Below, one piece after another: positions 24,950 to 38,305 of a DNA stretch of 64,000 nucleotides. A program made the position numbers and the translations under genes. The notes beneath the pieces are model-generated. The model did no database searches. It saw only the letters and a list, made by a program, of their open reading frames with translations, and was not told the origin of the DNA. Each line of letters starts with the position of its first letter. Within the stretch, counting starts at the first letter, position 1. The DNA is from Elephas maximus indicus (taxonomy: Eukaryota; Chordata; Mammalia; Proboscidea; Elephantidae): NCBI RefSeq assembly GCF_024166365.1, contig NC_064825.1, positions 105,538,480 through 105,602,479 of the forward strand. The letters are read 5' to 3'.

Positions 24950-27720
24950 CCAAAAGCAGACGTGGATGAACTTAGTGGTCACCAGAATGGCAGTGCACAA
25001 GGTAGATAAGTAACTGAATGTTGTTTTGGTAAGTCTTTGGAAGGAACTAAAGCCTGAGCAACAATATCACCCTCTGTGTCCTACTGCCCCACATGGGGAA
25101 CTACCTCTTGCCACCAGATGGACTTTACCTACCCTCTGGGACTAGGGGTGGGGTTAAGATCACCTGTAGATCATTGGTCAAGAAGAAACAGACAGCAGGT
25201 GCTAGCTCTGGTTGATACTCAGGAACAGTACACCCTTATCTTTGGAAAACCTGAGTCATTTCAAGAGCCCCCTTGGCAATTGGTGGGTAAGAAGGAAAGT
25301 CCATCCATGTATAACAGGTACTTCTGACCCTGCAGTAGAGCCCATTCCCCTGCACCATATCAAGTTCATATTTCCCCAGTACCAGAATACATTCTAGGGG
25401 TGGAGACCATCATGGGACTGACTTTGACCACATCTGTGGGAGAATTCCAGCTTCAAGTGAGGATAGTAAAGACAGTCCTGAAGGGAAACATGGCATGGCA
25501 ACCAGTTACCCTGTCCTTACCACCAAGTGTGGTAGACATTAAGCAGTATAAGTTGCCTGGATGACAATGAATTTAGTGAAACTATTTTGGAATTAAAAAG
25601 TATAGGTATCCTCCAGGAAGCCCACAGTGCTTTTAATAGCCCTGTGTGTCTTGTGAAGAAACCATATGTGTCCTGGTGTGTGACTGTGGATCATAAGAAA
25701 CTTAACATAGTGATTCCTCCTCTATATGCTGCAGTTCCAAGCATAGATTCTTTGTTAGAAACCCTTAGTAGAGACCTAGGCATGTATCATGCTGTGTTAG
25801 ATCTGGCCAATGCATTCTTTAGCTCTGGCCCTATCTGCCCAAGACCAGCTTGTCTTACCTGGGAGGGGCAGCGATGGACATTTCAAGTGCTCCATCAAGG
25901 ATAAAAAAAAAAAAAAGTTTTTTCTTTTTTTTTTTTTTTTTAATCAAGGATATTTACATAGTTCCACCATTTGCCTTGATATGGTGGCTAGAGATCTGGC
26001 TCTTTTCACCTTCCTCACAGCTGTCCATCAATTTCATTACCTTGGTGACATCATGTTAACTACTGAAGATGTTTCTCTGTTACAGTAGTGTCTGGACACC
26101 CTAATTAGCCACCTATGGGGGAAAGGATGGGTTGCAAATCCACATAAGGTGCAGGAACCATGAACATCAGTAAAATTCCTAGGGGTCATCTGGCCTGGTA
26201 AGAACCTTGTGTTGCCTGAAGCCATAGTTGATATGATACAAGCTTTCCCCACCTCTAGAATGCCAAAGGAAGTGCAGGCTTCGTGAGTCTTTTGGGGTAT
26301 TGAAAAGTATTCATTCCTCACTTGGCCCAGTGGTCGAGACTACTTTATTGACTGGTAAAAAGGGTACATCTTGGAACTGGATTAGATGAACAGCAGCAAG
26401 CTTTTGAGAAAGAAAAGATGCTGATTGTACAAGTGAAAGAGCTGGGCACAATACGGGAAGTTTTAATCCTTCTGGAGATATGAGCAGCACCAAGGATAGC
26501 CTTTGCTGGGCCTTGTGGCAAGACCAGGATGAAACTAGTCCCCCTAGGTTTTTGGTCTCAACTGTGGAAGGGGACAGAAAACTGATACAATCCCATGAAG
26601 AAGCAATTGTTAGCAGCCTGTGACACTCTCTGCCAGGTAGAGTCAGTAGCAGAGACAATAGCTGTCACTGTTTGCACTGCTTTGCCCATAAATGAGTGGT
26701 TCAGTGGGCTGTATTTCATTCCATCATCAGCTATAGCCCAGATAGCTATGTCCTGATAGCTATGCTGACCAGATGGCATGTATACCTCAACAGGGCAGTG
26801 CCCTTGCTGCCATTTTGTTGTCCCAAGATTTACAGGCTGTAATTGGTCCAGGGGCATATCGAGATTATTCCCGTCCCCCCACACAGGCTAGTGCACCACC
26901 AGAGTCACCTCCCCTCTCCTCCAAGAGAAGAAGACCCGCTGCCAGCAGATGCCTGGTACACAGATGGCCTACTCTTCTTTCTTCACTTTGAGGCAGCCAA
27001 TATCTTCCTAGTATGGGCTCATGGATTCATCATAGTCCACAACAAAAGAAGGTGCTGGGTCCATGGGAAACTCCCCTTTTCAAGCCCTGAAAGCACGCCT
27101 TGGAGAGTGGTGCCCTGATATGAATCGATTAGGCAACTCTGTAGTTGGCATGGTATTTTGATGGGTCTTGGTATTTTCCTGGGTGTAGGGATTGTCTGCT
27201 GTGTTTTCCTATACTGCTTGTATGGTCTGTGCCTCCAGCTACAACAGTGCTGTCCGTCACTACAGTGACATCTCCTTTTGGGGCCCTCAGGGACTTTGCA
27301 GAAGAGAAGGAACACATCAAATTGTAAGAGCCAGCCTCAAGAGGTGGTCTGAAGTGGAAAACAGGCTTCCAGCGGCCAGTCATGGCTGCCCTCATGCTTT
27401 CCGTTAGTTCAGCACTGTGTCTGTTAGTTCACTGCTGTTTTCCAAGCCCCGTCATGTGACCTTGCTGAAGCAGTCTGATGTAACTACCTGGTGTGTAGCC
27501 ACTGTGACTTTGACCACTATAAAACCTTCACCTTCTACTGCTTGATAGGGAGATCTGCTTTAATTCTGCCTCCAACAAGTAAAGTTCTTTCGAGCCCACA
27601 CTGGAGTTGCCCTTCTCTATCTTTAATCCCTTGGCACCCTCCAATTTTGGAAGGGATTTTAAAGTTATTGGTCCATGTCTGGACACCATATTTGTACCCT
27701 GACCTGACAGATACAAACGT
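24950..27720 (+). mobile_element. ERVL-like provirus remnant (fossil)
   Basis: Plus-strand remnant of a class III (ERVL-like) endogenous retrovirus. A reverse transcriptase region is recognisable at about 25.57-26.1 kb, an RNase H-like region at about 26.5-27.1 kb, and an LTR-like end at about 27.3-27.7 kb. It is thoroughly broken, with many disablements, and old. An A/T-only insertion flanked by a 10-base repeat lies inside it near 25.9 kb. The 5' limit is uncertain and no envelope part was recognised. Confidence 0.65.
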
Positions 27721-27769
27721 CAATGTACCCTGATTTCTCTTGAGTATAAAACTGTATGTTCAGCTGTAG

Positions 27770-27988
27770 TAGATACTTCCATACAGCTCACCAAGGATGC
27801 CAATTCCTACTTCTAATAAAAAGGTATGAGAGCTACAGTTGTTTATTATCCCACCAATGCTAGGTGTTGTCCATCACTTTTGTTTTGGCTGTTCTGTAGG
27901 TGAGCTATACACAGGTGTTTTAACTTCTATTTACTTCAGCACTAATAAAGTTGCATATCTATTTCTATTGTTTATGAGAGTCTGAATG
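27770..27988 (-). mobile_element. Old L1 ORF2-end fragment, tentative
   Basis: Antisense text resembling the end of L1 ORF2 (CACCAATGCTAGGTGTTGTC-like). Strongly diverged. Confidence 0.35.
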
Positions 27989-29419
27989 TGAATAAGAGGG
28001 TATCAGAAGGGCTGTACTTATAAGTATCTGGCCTTCTGAACCTCATCATATCTAGCCAGGCATCATTGTTACTGACATTTCAGGTTATTCAGCCTAGAGA
28101 CACAGTGCAATCCTTTTGAATGAAGATGAGCCACAAAACTTATTTTCTTTTTCATAACCTCTCCAATAGGGGAGACAGGTTCTGTGTACACCCTAATCAT
28201 CCACCTACAGGAATGATTACATACAGGGCCCTAAGAGCTGGTGAAGAAGAATAGTGACTTCTTAAATGGCCCAGTGATTTAGACTGCTTTTGTTTCCCTC
28301 TTCATAACATGCTTCTGGAAAGGAGTTTCCGGGGAGTTTAAAGATTGCTGTCTCTGACTTTAACATACGACCTCCATCTTTCTGGATCATTGAGCATTAC
28401 TTCTGCTTTATCCATACAAATGTAGTTAAAGATAACAGCACCAGTATGTACTTATATGTTCACTGTGTTATATGCTTACCCTAATTCATGTTTAGGAATT
28501 TCAGTGTCGAGGACGAAGGAAAGAGAGAAGATTGAGGAATTTGCTTATAAAACTCAGTAACTACACACAGGGGCTGTTAGAATTGAAGTAGACAGATTTG
28601 TATTGTTAAAAGTTTATTAATGTTATGTTTTCTCCATTTGCATGGAATCCCAAGATAGAAGGGTCAGTTCAGGCCATCTGGCCCAGATGGCAGAACCATG
28701 AAACCCTCAAACTATAATCCCAGAAAGTGGTTTTAGGGAGATTTAGGCTGCAATTAATTAAGTTGATTTATTACATTTTTGGATATCCATTTACTGAAGT
28801 TCAAATTTCTCATTTATTGAGCTTAAAATTTCCTTCACTATAGATCACACCCAGTAGGTGTGATTAGAAGGGACATTATGCAAATAAAATCAGTCTTTTG
28901 ATAGTGTAATATAAAACGGTCTTATGGAAAGGAGATAATTATACGTCATGTTTGCATCTTCTGAAGTAGAGATAATGCAGTGACTCCCTGAGTACTTGTT
29001 TATAAGCACCAATTTGACAAAAAACATTGGTAATTGAGAAAACATGGTGGAGGAGAAAATCATAAAACTCATTTAAAACAAGGATATTCCACAGGATTTT
29101 TCTAACATATCTTCCCCTAACATGTCACAGTGTTCCACAAGGAAATGACACCTAGAAAAGCAGAGGGGCTTTTAGGATTTACCAGAATTCAGAAATGTTT
29201 TCTCACAAGAGAATTTTACCATGGCAGCTGTATAGCTTAGACATTCAATGGTTTAGGCTTCTAAAAGTGTAATAAATAATTAACCATGTCTTTGAGTTTT
29301 ATATAGTCTTCAAATATGTGACCATATGCATGTTTTCTGAACAAGCTGAATCAATGTTTTGCCAACAGAAAATTAGAGCAGAGATGATTTAGGTAAATAT
29401 CAAGAAAATATTTAGATGA

Positions 29420-29625
29420 AGGAATCTCTGGGTGGTACAAATGGTTAATGTACTTGGCTGGTACCTGAAAGATTGGAAGTTTGAGTTCTCCAGAGGTGCT
29501 TTGGGAGAAAGGCCTGGAGATATAATTCTGAAAAATTGGCCATTGAAAACATCATGGAGTACTGCTCTGCTTTGACACATATGGGGTCTCCATGAGTCAG
29601 AGTCAACTTGACTTTTTTTTTTTTT
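29420..29625 (+). mobile_element. AfroSINE, longer subtype
   Basis: Begins GAATCTCTGGGTGGTACAAA and ends CATGAGTCAGAGTCAACTTG plus a T run. TAGATGAA on both sides may be the target-site duplication. Confidence 0.85.
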
Positions 29626-29731
29626 ACCTAGATGAATGATTTTTAATTACCTTGTAACTACAATGCTCTCAGTGATAGGATAATATCCGTAGCCTAAAAT
29701 GAAGACGAGTTAATATGAATATTGTCTAAAT

Positions 29732-32218
29732 TTACCCATCAACCACAAGGCCAAAGATGAAGAAACTGAAGATTTCTACTAACTTCAGTCTGAAATAGAT
29801 CAAACATGCAATGAGGATACATTGATAAGTACTGGTGATTGGAACGCAGAAGTTGGAAACGAAGAAGGATCAGTAGTTGGAAAATATGGCCTTGGTGATA
29901 GAAATGATGTTGGAGATAGCATGACTGAATTTTGTAAGACCAATGACTTTTTCATTGCAAATACCATTTTTCAGCAACATAAATGGCAATGATACACATG
30001 GACCTCGCCAGATGGAATCAAATTGACCACATCTGTGGAAAGAGACTACCATGGAAAAGCTCAATATCATTAGTTAGAACAAGGCAAGGGATGACTGTGG
30101 ATGAGACCATTAATTATTCATATGCAAGTTCAAGTTGAAACTGAAGAAAATTAGAACGAGTCCCCAAGAGTCAAAGTATGACCTTGTGCACATTCTACCT
30201 GAATTTAGTGACCATCTGAAGAATAGATTTGATGCATTGAGCACTAATAACCTAAGGCCAGTTGTGGAATGACATCAAGGACATCATATATGAAGAAAGC
30301 ATGAGGTCATTAAAAAGACAGGAGAGAAAGAAAAGACCTAAATGGATGTCAGAAGAGACTCTGAAACTTGTTCTTGAACATAGAGTAGTTAAAGCAAAAG
30401 AAAAAAAATGAAGTAAAATATCTGAACAGAAGATTTAAAAGGGCGGCTTGAGAAGAAAAATAAAGTATTGTGATGACATGTGCAAAGACCTGGAGAGAGA
30501 AAACCAAAAGGGAAGAATACAGAAGACATTTCTCAAGCTGAAAGAACTAAAGAAAAAATTCAGGTTACAATACTGAAAAATTCTACAGGGTAAATATTAA
30601 ATGGCACAGGAAGCATCAAAAGAAGATGGAAGGCATACACAGAGTCACTATACCAAAAAGAACTGGTCAACATTCAACCATTTTAGGAGGTAACGTATGA
30701 TCAGGAACCAATGGTACTGAAAGAAGAGAAGTCCAAGCTGCACTGAAGGAATCAGTGAAAAACAAGGATCCAGGAATTGACAGAATACCAACTGAGGTGT
30801 TTCAACAAACAGATGCAGTGCCGGAAGTGCTCTCTTGTCTATGCCAAGAAATTTGGAAGAGAGCTACCTGGCCAACCTACTGGAAGAGATCCATATTTAT
30901 GCCTATTTTCCAGAAAGATAATCCAACTGAATGCAGAGATTATAGAATAATATCATTAATACCACAAGCAAGCAAAATATTGCTGCAGATCATTCAAAAG
31001 CAGCTGCAGCAGTATATCGACAGAGAACTTCCAGAAATTCAAACCAGATTTAGAAGAGGACATGGAACCAGGGATATCATTGCTGATGTCAGATGGATCA
31101 TGGCTGAAAGCAGAGTATCAGAAAGATGTTTACCTGTGTTTTATTGACTATGCAAAGACATTTAACTATGTGGATCATAACAAATTATGGATAACATTGC
31201 AAAGAATGGGAATTCCAGAACACTTAATTATGCTCATGAGAAATCTGTGCATGGATCCAGAGACAGTTATTCGGACAGAACGAGGGGATACTGCATGGTT
31301 TAAAGTCAGTAAAGGTATGTTGTCAGGGTTGTATCCTTTCACCATACCTATTCAAGGTGTATGCTGAGCAAATAATCTGAGAAGTTGGACTATATGAAGA
31401 ACAGGGCTTCAGGATTGGAGGAAGACTCAATAACAACTTGTGTTATGCAATTACACAACCTTGCTTGCTGAAAGTGAAGAGGACTTGAAGCATTTACTGA
31501 TGAAGATCTAAGACCAGAGCCTTCAGTATGGATTACACCTCAACATAAAGAAAACAAAAATCCTCACAACTAAATCAAAAAGCAACATCATGATAAATGG
31601 TGAAAAGATTGAAGTTGTCAAGGACCTCATCTTACCTGGATCCACAATGAACAGCTATGGAAGCAGCAGTCAAAAAATCAAGACACATTGCCTTGGGCAA
31701 ATCTGCTGCAAAAGACTTCTTTAAAGTGTTGACAAGCAAAGATGTTACCTAGAGGACTAAGGTACACCTGACCCAAGCCATGGTGTTTTCAGTTGCATCG
31801 TATGCACGGGAAAACTGGACAACGAATAGGGAAGCCCAAAGAGGAATTGATGCCTTTGAATTGTGGTGTTGACAAAAATATTGAATATACCATGAGCTGC
31901 CAAAAGAATGAACAAATCTGTCTTGGAAAAAGTACAACCAGAATGCTCCTTAGAAACAGATGGTGAGACTACATCTCACATACTTTGGATATGTTGTCAG
32001 GAGGGGTCAGTCCCTGGAGAGGGACATCATGCTTGGTAAAGCACAGGGTCAGTGAAAAAGAGGAAGAACCTCAACAAGATGTACTGACACAGTGGCTGTA
32101 ACAATAGGCTCAAGCACAGCAAAAATTGTGAGATCCTGTGGGACCGGGCAGAGTTTTGTTCTGTCGTGCACAGGGTCACTGTGGGTCAGAACTGCCTCCA
32201 CGGCTACTAACAACAACA
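29732..32218 (+). mobile_element. RTE LINE, 2.5 kb, lacking its 5' part
   Basis: Plus-strand RTE from the middle of the endonuclease through the reverse transcriptase to the 3' tail ACTAACAACAACAA. The endonuclease part reads TGDWNAEVGNEEGSVVGK-like text near 29840. RT parts include PGIDRIPTEVFQQT near 30770, FIDYAKTFNYVDH near 31145 and a LSGLYPF-type stretch near 31325. It carries several frameshifts and stops, so it is inactive. Inserted in unit B. Confidence 0.9.
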
Positions 32219-32924
32219 ATGTCATGAATACACATGTCTTTATAGATTCATTATCTCTAGTAACCACAATAATTTAGATTACTTACTCATGAGCTACAAA
32301 GATAATACATTCAAGGTACATACTTTACACTCAGTTAATATGCCTTTGACTGATGTCTAATAAGCACCATTTATACCATACGGGACTCCTAGATCAGAGG
32401 TTAAATGCTTCCATTCCGGGGAAGCCTTTCTTCTGCACACTAGATTTAGAATTTTGCTCTGGATTAATAGTGCCCAGTCTTTTTAGTTCATGAAGATTTG
32501 TGATTTATGATAAATTATTTGAATGCTTAATTAATGTTCATAACTTCCACTAGATTATAAAATTCATTAGTATAGAAACTGCTAGATTCACCATGAAATA
32601 CAGTGTATAAAAGTGCACAATAAGCACTTAGGAAAAAAATCAATAAATCTTAGAATAACTGAAGTAATCCATGAATGATACAATGAGGAAAGAAAAGTCA
32701 GCACACTAAGAAATGCCTGTGAAGTTCTCCGCAAAGAGGCATTACCATACATCAGTTTAAGACACGTCATGAAGCAAGACATGTTTCAGGAAATGCAAAA
32801 CTTTCATATGATATGGCTTTAGGTAAAATACTTTTTTTATTAAATTAATGTATCTGGGACAACTTTGTTTCTTATACAGCTTTCTACCATATGATTTTAC
32901 AAAAAGAACTGTGTGTTTTATGTT

Positions 32925-33857
32925 TTAAAACCATCTTTTATTTTTCAGTTTTTCTAAAGCCCCTTTCACGTCTTTATTTCTTAGGCTGTATATCAGCGGA
33001 TTTAACATGGGAATCACAAGGGTGTAAAACAAAGAGGTCATTTTGTCTTGATCCGGAGAGTAGGCAGAACTCGGCCGGAAATACATAAAGAGCATAGTTC
33101 CCTGGAAAACTGAAACAGCAGTTAAGTGAGAGGTGCAGGTGGAGAAAGCTTTAAACCTTCCCTCAGCGGAGCGGATCTTTAAGACTGAGAGGATGATGTA
33201 ACAGTAAGAGACAAGGACTCCTGAAATGGTACTCAGTTCAATGAAGCCAAAAATAGTGAATATCACTAATTCATTGACCTGCGTGTCTGAACAAGATAGC
33301 AACAGAAGAGGAGGAATATCACAAAAGAAATGATTAATTTCATTTGACCCACAGAAACATAAGCGGAAAGTTAACATGGTGTGTATCAAAGCGTCCACCA
33401 TGCCCACCAGGTAAACCCCAGCCATAAGCACAGAGCACACGCTGCTGGACATGTTGACTGTATAGAGCAAGGGGTTGCTAATGGCCTTGTACCGATCAAA
33501 GGCCATCACTGCCAGCAGGAGACACTCAGAATCTGCAAAGACACAGAAGATGAAGAATTGCAGAGCACAGCCATAGAAAGAAATTGATTTGTCTTTGGCT
33601 AAGAGGTCCACCAGCATCTTGGGCCCAATTGCTGTGGAATAGCAGAGGTCACAGAAGGAGAGGTGGCTGAGGAAAAAGTACATTGGTGTTTGGAGCTGGG
33701 AGTCCATTTTAATTAAAATGATCATCCCAAGATTTGCCACAAGAATAATGATGTAAACAACCTGAAACATGATGAATACGGCTGCTTTGATCTCAGGGTT
33801 ATTAGTAATTCCCAAGAGGTGGAATTCGGTCAAGGAGGAACAATTTTCTCCATCCAT
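32925..33857 (-). CDS. OR5W2: Olfactory receptor, OR5W2-like, copy B, intact
   Basis: Single-exon odorant receptor of 310 residues, the length I recall for human OR5W2. It should act as a seven-transmembrane Golf-coupled receptor in olfactory cilia. Visible features are an N-glycosylation site at Asn5, [11 protein letters not shown] at about 58-68, the paired cysteines 97 and 179, [10 protein letters not shown] at 118-127 at the end of TM3, [10 protein letters not shown] at 236-245 in TM6, and PMLNPLIY at 283-290 in TM7. DRY is kept, but the usual V-A-I-C after it reads K-A-I-S; copy A shares this and I recall it in human OR5W2, so it is probably a family trait. The frame stays open 18 codons upstream to an ATG at 33911. 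I chose the inner ATG because it matches the family N-terminus and copy A. The promoter and non-coding 5' exon were not identified. Confidence 0.93.
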   Translation of the reverse strand: MDGENCSSLTEFHLLGITNNPEIKAAVFIMFQVVYIIILVANLGMIILIKMDSQLQTPMYFFLSHLSFCDLCYSTAIGPKMLVDLLAKDKSISFYGCALQFFIFCVFADSECLLLAVMAFDRYKAISNPLLYTVNMSSSVCSVLMAGVYLVGMVDALIHTMLTFRLCFCGSNEINHFFCDIPPLLLLSCSDTQVNELVIFTIFGFIELSTISGVLVSYCYIILSVLKIRSAEGRFKAFSTCTSHLTAVSVFQGTMLFMYFRPSSAYSPDQDKMTSLFYTLVIPMLNPLIYSLRNKDVKGALEKLKNKRWF

Positions 33858-34040
33858 TCTCCTTTGTTCTTGTTTTAAACAGCTACAAAAGCGATCAAGA
33901 GAATCATACATCAGAGTTTAACTCTGCTGGACATTCACAAAATATTATCTTTTAAGACAGCACATTATCTTTCTGTAAATTGTCTTCTTTATCCACAGAA
34001 AGAAGCCCAGATAAATGTAATTCTTAAAGAGGCACTGTAA

Positions 34041-34212
34041 TTGGAAACCCTGGTGGTGTGCGCAGTGGTTAAGAGGTACAGCTGCTAACCAAAAGGTCTG
34101 CAGTTTGAATCCACCAGGTGCTCCTTGGAAACCCTACGGGGCAGTTCTGCTCTGTCCTTTAGGGTAGCTATGAGTCAGAATTGACTTGACAGCAATGGGT
34201 TTTTGGTCTGGG
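34041..34212 (+). mobile_element. AfroSINE upstream of OR5W copy B
   Basis: Complete-looking head GGTTAAGAGGTACAGCTGC and tail TGACTTGACAGCAATGGG. Copy A has no SINE at the matching site (about 19010-19025), so it postdates the duplication or was lost from A. Confidence 0.93.
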
Positions 34213-36164
34213 GTTACTTTATTGAAAAAAAAATAATTAAAATGTCTGGAACACAAACTTTGGAAACTTTGATTCTAAATCCGTGTGTCATTCATGATAT
34301 CTGTCATTTGTATCGTCCTCTACTGTCTTATCTTAGACAGCGGGTTTGAAATAAACCTAAGGCCCATTCCAGATTGAGAGTGATACACAAACACACAGTA
34401 GTCAGAGACACACAGCCAGAGGGCACAGGCCTCAACGTCGGACATATACAGATAAATGACCCATTGGAGGAAAATGCAATCCCTTTTTCTGTATTTGTCC
34501 TGAAATACAATTGACTTTAAAGATTCAGCAACAATAAAAATTAACAAATGAAAATGATCATGTTACTGTTTCGGTCTATGATGCCTTGAATTTTAACTGA
34601 ATAATGAAGCATGAATGAAACATGTTTTATTCAACTTTTCTATCACACTTCCTCTGTGACGAGCATTTCCAACCAAGTTATATGACTGATCTGAACCCAA
34701 AGGATATGTCCACTGACAAACTAAAGAGAAGTGATACAAAGCAGGAAAAACAGAATTTAACACATGTATTTGTATCTCTTTGGATTTCTAAGTTGAATTT
34801 TCTGTAAAAATTAAGAAAGGAAAGAGTAATAACAAATGTTTAAGAATTATAAAGGATTCATTTTCTTGTGTGCCTATGTATGTGTTTGTGTGAATATTTT
34901 GGTTGGTATATGAAAATCGAAATGCGAATGGTAGCCTGAGGTTTTTTTTTTTTTTTTTTCTGTACTTAGTTATTATAGTATTTGGTTCATACGAATTTGA
35001 ATTTATACAAATTGGCATTTTTAATTTGACACATCAATTATGGTTGGAATAGCACTAGAAAAATCTAAAATTCATGTATATAGTGAAATCACTCGAACAG
35101 TAATAAAACTAATAATTTACTTATGAATTTTAGTTAAAATATAAATTAATAAAATATCTATTTACTCATACTAATGATGTCAGTCAAATTTTCACAGCTT
35201 CAACCATAAAACATTATGGTTTGGCTATTAGATTACAGAGTTTATTTAACTGGATAATTAAGTATAAAATTATTCATTTACAAATTTCTCAATATTTGAT
35301 TCCTCATTTTTCAAAAAAAATTTTTTCTATATTCTTTTAATTTGACAATTCAGAATCCTACCTGAAATGAGCATGTCTTTCTGTTCTGGTTTTAGGTAGG
35401 CGAGCACAAGGAAGGTCACATTTTATTGTTACTTAGTGACACTTGGGACTTAAATCTCTGAAGTCTCTACCTCATTTTTCTGTGTTATACAAACATGCGA
35501 TTAAATTTCTGATTCTGTATTTTTCCCCTGTGAAGTCTGCAGCAACTTTAGCAAAGCCTGAAGTTTTCATTCAAAATGATCAGTATCCTATAACAATAAT
35601 TGAGTCTAATGCCATGCTTTATGGCTACCATCCTCCTGTCAAATCACACATCTAATGAAGCTCAGATAGAATCTCTACTAAATGACTCTAACCTCCTTTC
35701 CATTGCTTATCCTGTTTCTTCCATTTCTAAAGCCACCTTCTTTACTTCCTCATTGAGAAATATGACATCCCTTTAATGGCTGTCCTTTATTGTCATTAAC
35801 CACAGTCTGATTCCCTTCCCCCAACCACGTCAACCACCCCCAACCCAATGATTTTATGACTGTATAACATTCATTACACACAACCCACTCTATCTTAATT
35901 TTTTTTTTTTTCTGTTCGTATTTGTTTCTCCCAAAATTCTCAGTCTCTAGAACAAGGATGTTTTAAAAGTAATAGACTATTAAATGTTTGCTTTTAATTA
36001 TCTTCTGGTTTTTTTTTTTTTTTTTTTTTTGGTGGATAATGAACAAAGAGTAGAAATAAACAGACTTTGAGGGCTGTTTCTTCTCATTTAGTTCAGGTTA
36101 AAAAAATGACTTTAAGAAAACACATGTGTTAGGGTAATGCTTTCATGAGAAAAAAAATCTCTAT

Positions 36165-36820
36165 AGACTTTCTCTATTGATCTGTCTATATATAGTAGCG
36201 AAATTATACATAACAAAATATATACCTGATCAACAATTTCTAAATGTATAATTCAGTAAAATTAATTACATTCTTCAAGTTGTACAACCATTCTCACTAT
36301 CCCTTTCCAGGTCATTCCACTACCATTAACGTAAACTCAATTCCTCTTCACCTTCCCTCTCACCCTTGATAACCACTAATCATCTTTGGAAACCAAAAAA
36401 TAACTCTTTGTTGCCAAGTTGGTTCCAACTCATAACAACACTATAGGATAGAGTAGAAATGCACCATAGGTTTCCAACTAGTGGCTGGTGAATCTGAACT
36501 GCCAACCTTTTGGTTAGTAGTTGAACTCTTAACCACTGCACCACCAGGGCTCTTTGGTTTCCATATACCTGTGTCTTTCTTATAAATGAGATCATACAGC
36601 ATTTGTACTTTTGAGACTGACTGACTTCACTCAGCATGAGGTTTACAAGGTTCATCCATATTGTGGCTTGGATCAGGACTTCATTTCTCTTTATGGCTGA
36701 GTAGTAATCCATTGTGTGTATATAGCACAATTTGTTTATCTGTTAATTTGTTGACGAACCTTTCAGTTGTTTCCTCCTTTTGACTATTGTGAAAAGTGCT
36801 GCAATAAACATTGAATAGGT
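36165..36820 (-). mobile_element. Old L1 3' end with nested AfroSINE
   Basis: Antisense L1 3' UTR and ORF2 end (GGCTGAGTAGTAATCCATTG near 36697). An antisense AfroSINE (about 36390-36550) splits it and is flanked by TCTTTGG repeats. Confidence 0.75.
36390..36550 (-). mobile_element. AfroSINE in old L1
   Basis: Antisense copy with TCTTTGG at 36383-36389 and 36551-36557 as likely target-site duplication. Confidence 0.88.
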
Positions 36821-36959
36821 GACTGCTGTTTATTTTTAAAAATTACTTTTTGCAACAGATACTGGTGACGATTTCTCAATATAATTAATATAATAAGTGT
36901 CACCGAATTGTACATGAAAAACCTGTTTACTTGGCATATGTTTTGAAATATATACATTT

Positions 36960-38305
36960 TACCAAAATATGTATTTTTAATTTTATTGAGCTTCAGATGA
37001 AAGCTTACAGCTGAAGTTAATCTCTCATTTAAAAATTTATATACGTTGTTTTGTGACATTGGTTGCAGTCCCCACAATGTGACAGCATACTCATCCTTAC
37101 CCTGGGTTCCCTGTGTCCATTAACAAGTTCCTGTCCCTTCCTGCTATGTCATCTTGCTTTTGGCCATTTGGTCTTGTATATTTGATTGAACTAAGAAGCA
37201 TGTTCTTCATGAGTGTTATTTTTGTTTTATAGGCCTGTCTAATTTTTGTCTGAAAAGTAGTAGACTGCAGGCTTCAGTTCTGAGTTAGCCGAGTGCCTGG
37301 AGACCACAGTCTTGAGAGTTCCTTCAGTCTCTGTCAGATAAGTAAGTCTGTTTTTTTTTTTTTTTTAATTTGGATTCTATTCTACATTTTTCTCCCATTC
37401 TGGGCGGGATTCTTTGTTCCGATCCCTTTCAGAGCACTGTATGATGGTAACAGGACACTATCTAGTTCTTCTGGGCTCAGGCTGGTGGAGTCTCTGGTTC
37501 ATGTGGTCCTTCAGACCTTTGGGCTAATATTTTCATTGTGTCTTTGGTATTCCTCGTTCTCCTTTGCTCCAGACAAGATGGGACTAATAGTTGTATCTTA
37601 GAAGGGCACTTGCAAGATTTTAAGACCCTAGAAGCCATTCTCCAAAGTGGGATGTAGAAAATTTTCTTTGTGAACTCTGTTATGCCAATTGACCCAGACA
37701 TTCCCTAAGATTATGATCCCCAGGCCCCAGACCCAGGTACTCAGTCCCTCAGAGTGTTTGGACGTGTCAAGGAAACTTCTATGTTTTTGCTTTGGTCCAG
37801 TTGTGCTGACTTTCCCTACAATTGTGTGTTGTCTTTCCCTTCACCGAAGTTGACACTTGTCTACTATCTAGTTAGTGATATCCCCTCTCCCTTTCTCCTC
37901 ATTCTCGTATCCGTCAAAAAATGTTTATTTCTGTGTGCAAACCTTTTCTAGAGTTCTAATAAGAGTGTTCTCATACAATTTTTGTCCTTTGAGACCGACT
38001 TGTTTCACTCAGTATAATTTCCACCAGATTCATTCATGTTGTGTGATATTTTGTGGATTCATCATTGTTCTTTATTGCTGTGTAGTGTTACATTATATGT
38101 ATATAACATAATTTGCTTATTCATTCATTTGTTGGTGGTCATTTAGGTTGTTTCCATTTTTTTGGTATTGTGAATAGTGCTGCAATGAACATGGACGTGC
38201 ATATACCTATCCATGAGGCAGCTCTTATTCCTCCAGGGTTGATTCCTAGGCATGGGATTACTGGATCATATGGTATCTCTATTTCTAGCTTTTTAAGGAA
38301 ATGCC
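36960..38305 (-). mobile_element. 5'-truncated L1 abutting OR5W copy C
   Basis: L1 3' UTR and ORF2 end on the minus strand, from the tail near 36960 to ORF2 text TTTTAAGGAAATGCC at about 38290, then directly OR5W sequence. No OR sequence is found on its other side, so the C-terminal exon end was deleted. Confidence 0.88.

Larger units (their letters stand above)
27990..36390. repeat. OR5W segmental duplication, unit B
   Basis: Partner of unit A, longer because of later insertions: an AfroSINE at 29420-29625, an RTE LINE at about 29732-32218 and an AfroSINE at 34041-34212, none found at the matching points of A. It also keeps about 0.65 kb (roughly 35500-36160) that A lacks where A has an L1 3' end. 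Carries the intact OR5W gene. Confidence 0.75.

Noticed and set aside
33858-33911. Upstream in-frame ATG that would add 18 residues to OR5W copy B
   Set aside because: The inner ATG matches the OR5W N-terminus and the start in copy A, and the extra residues do not resemble an OR N-terminus.
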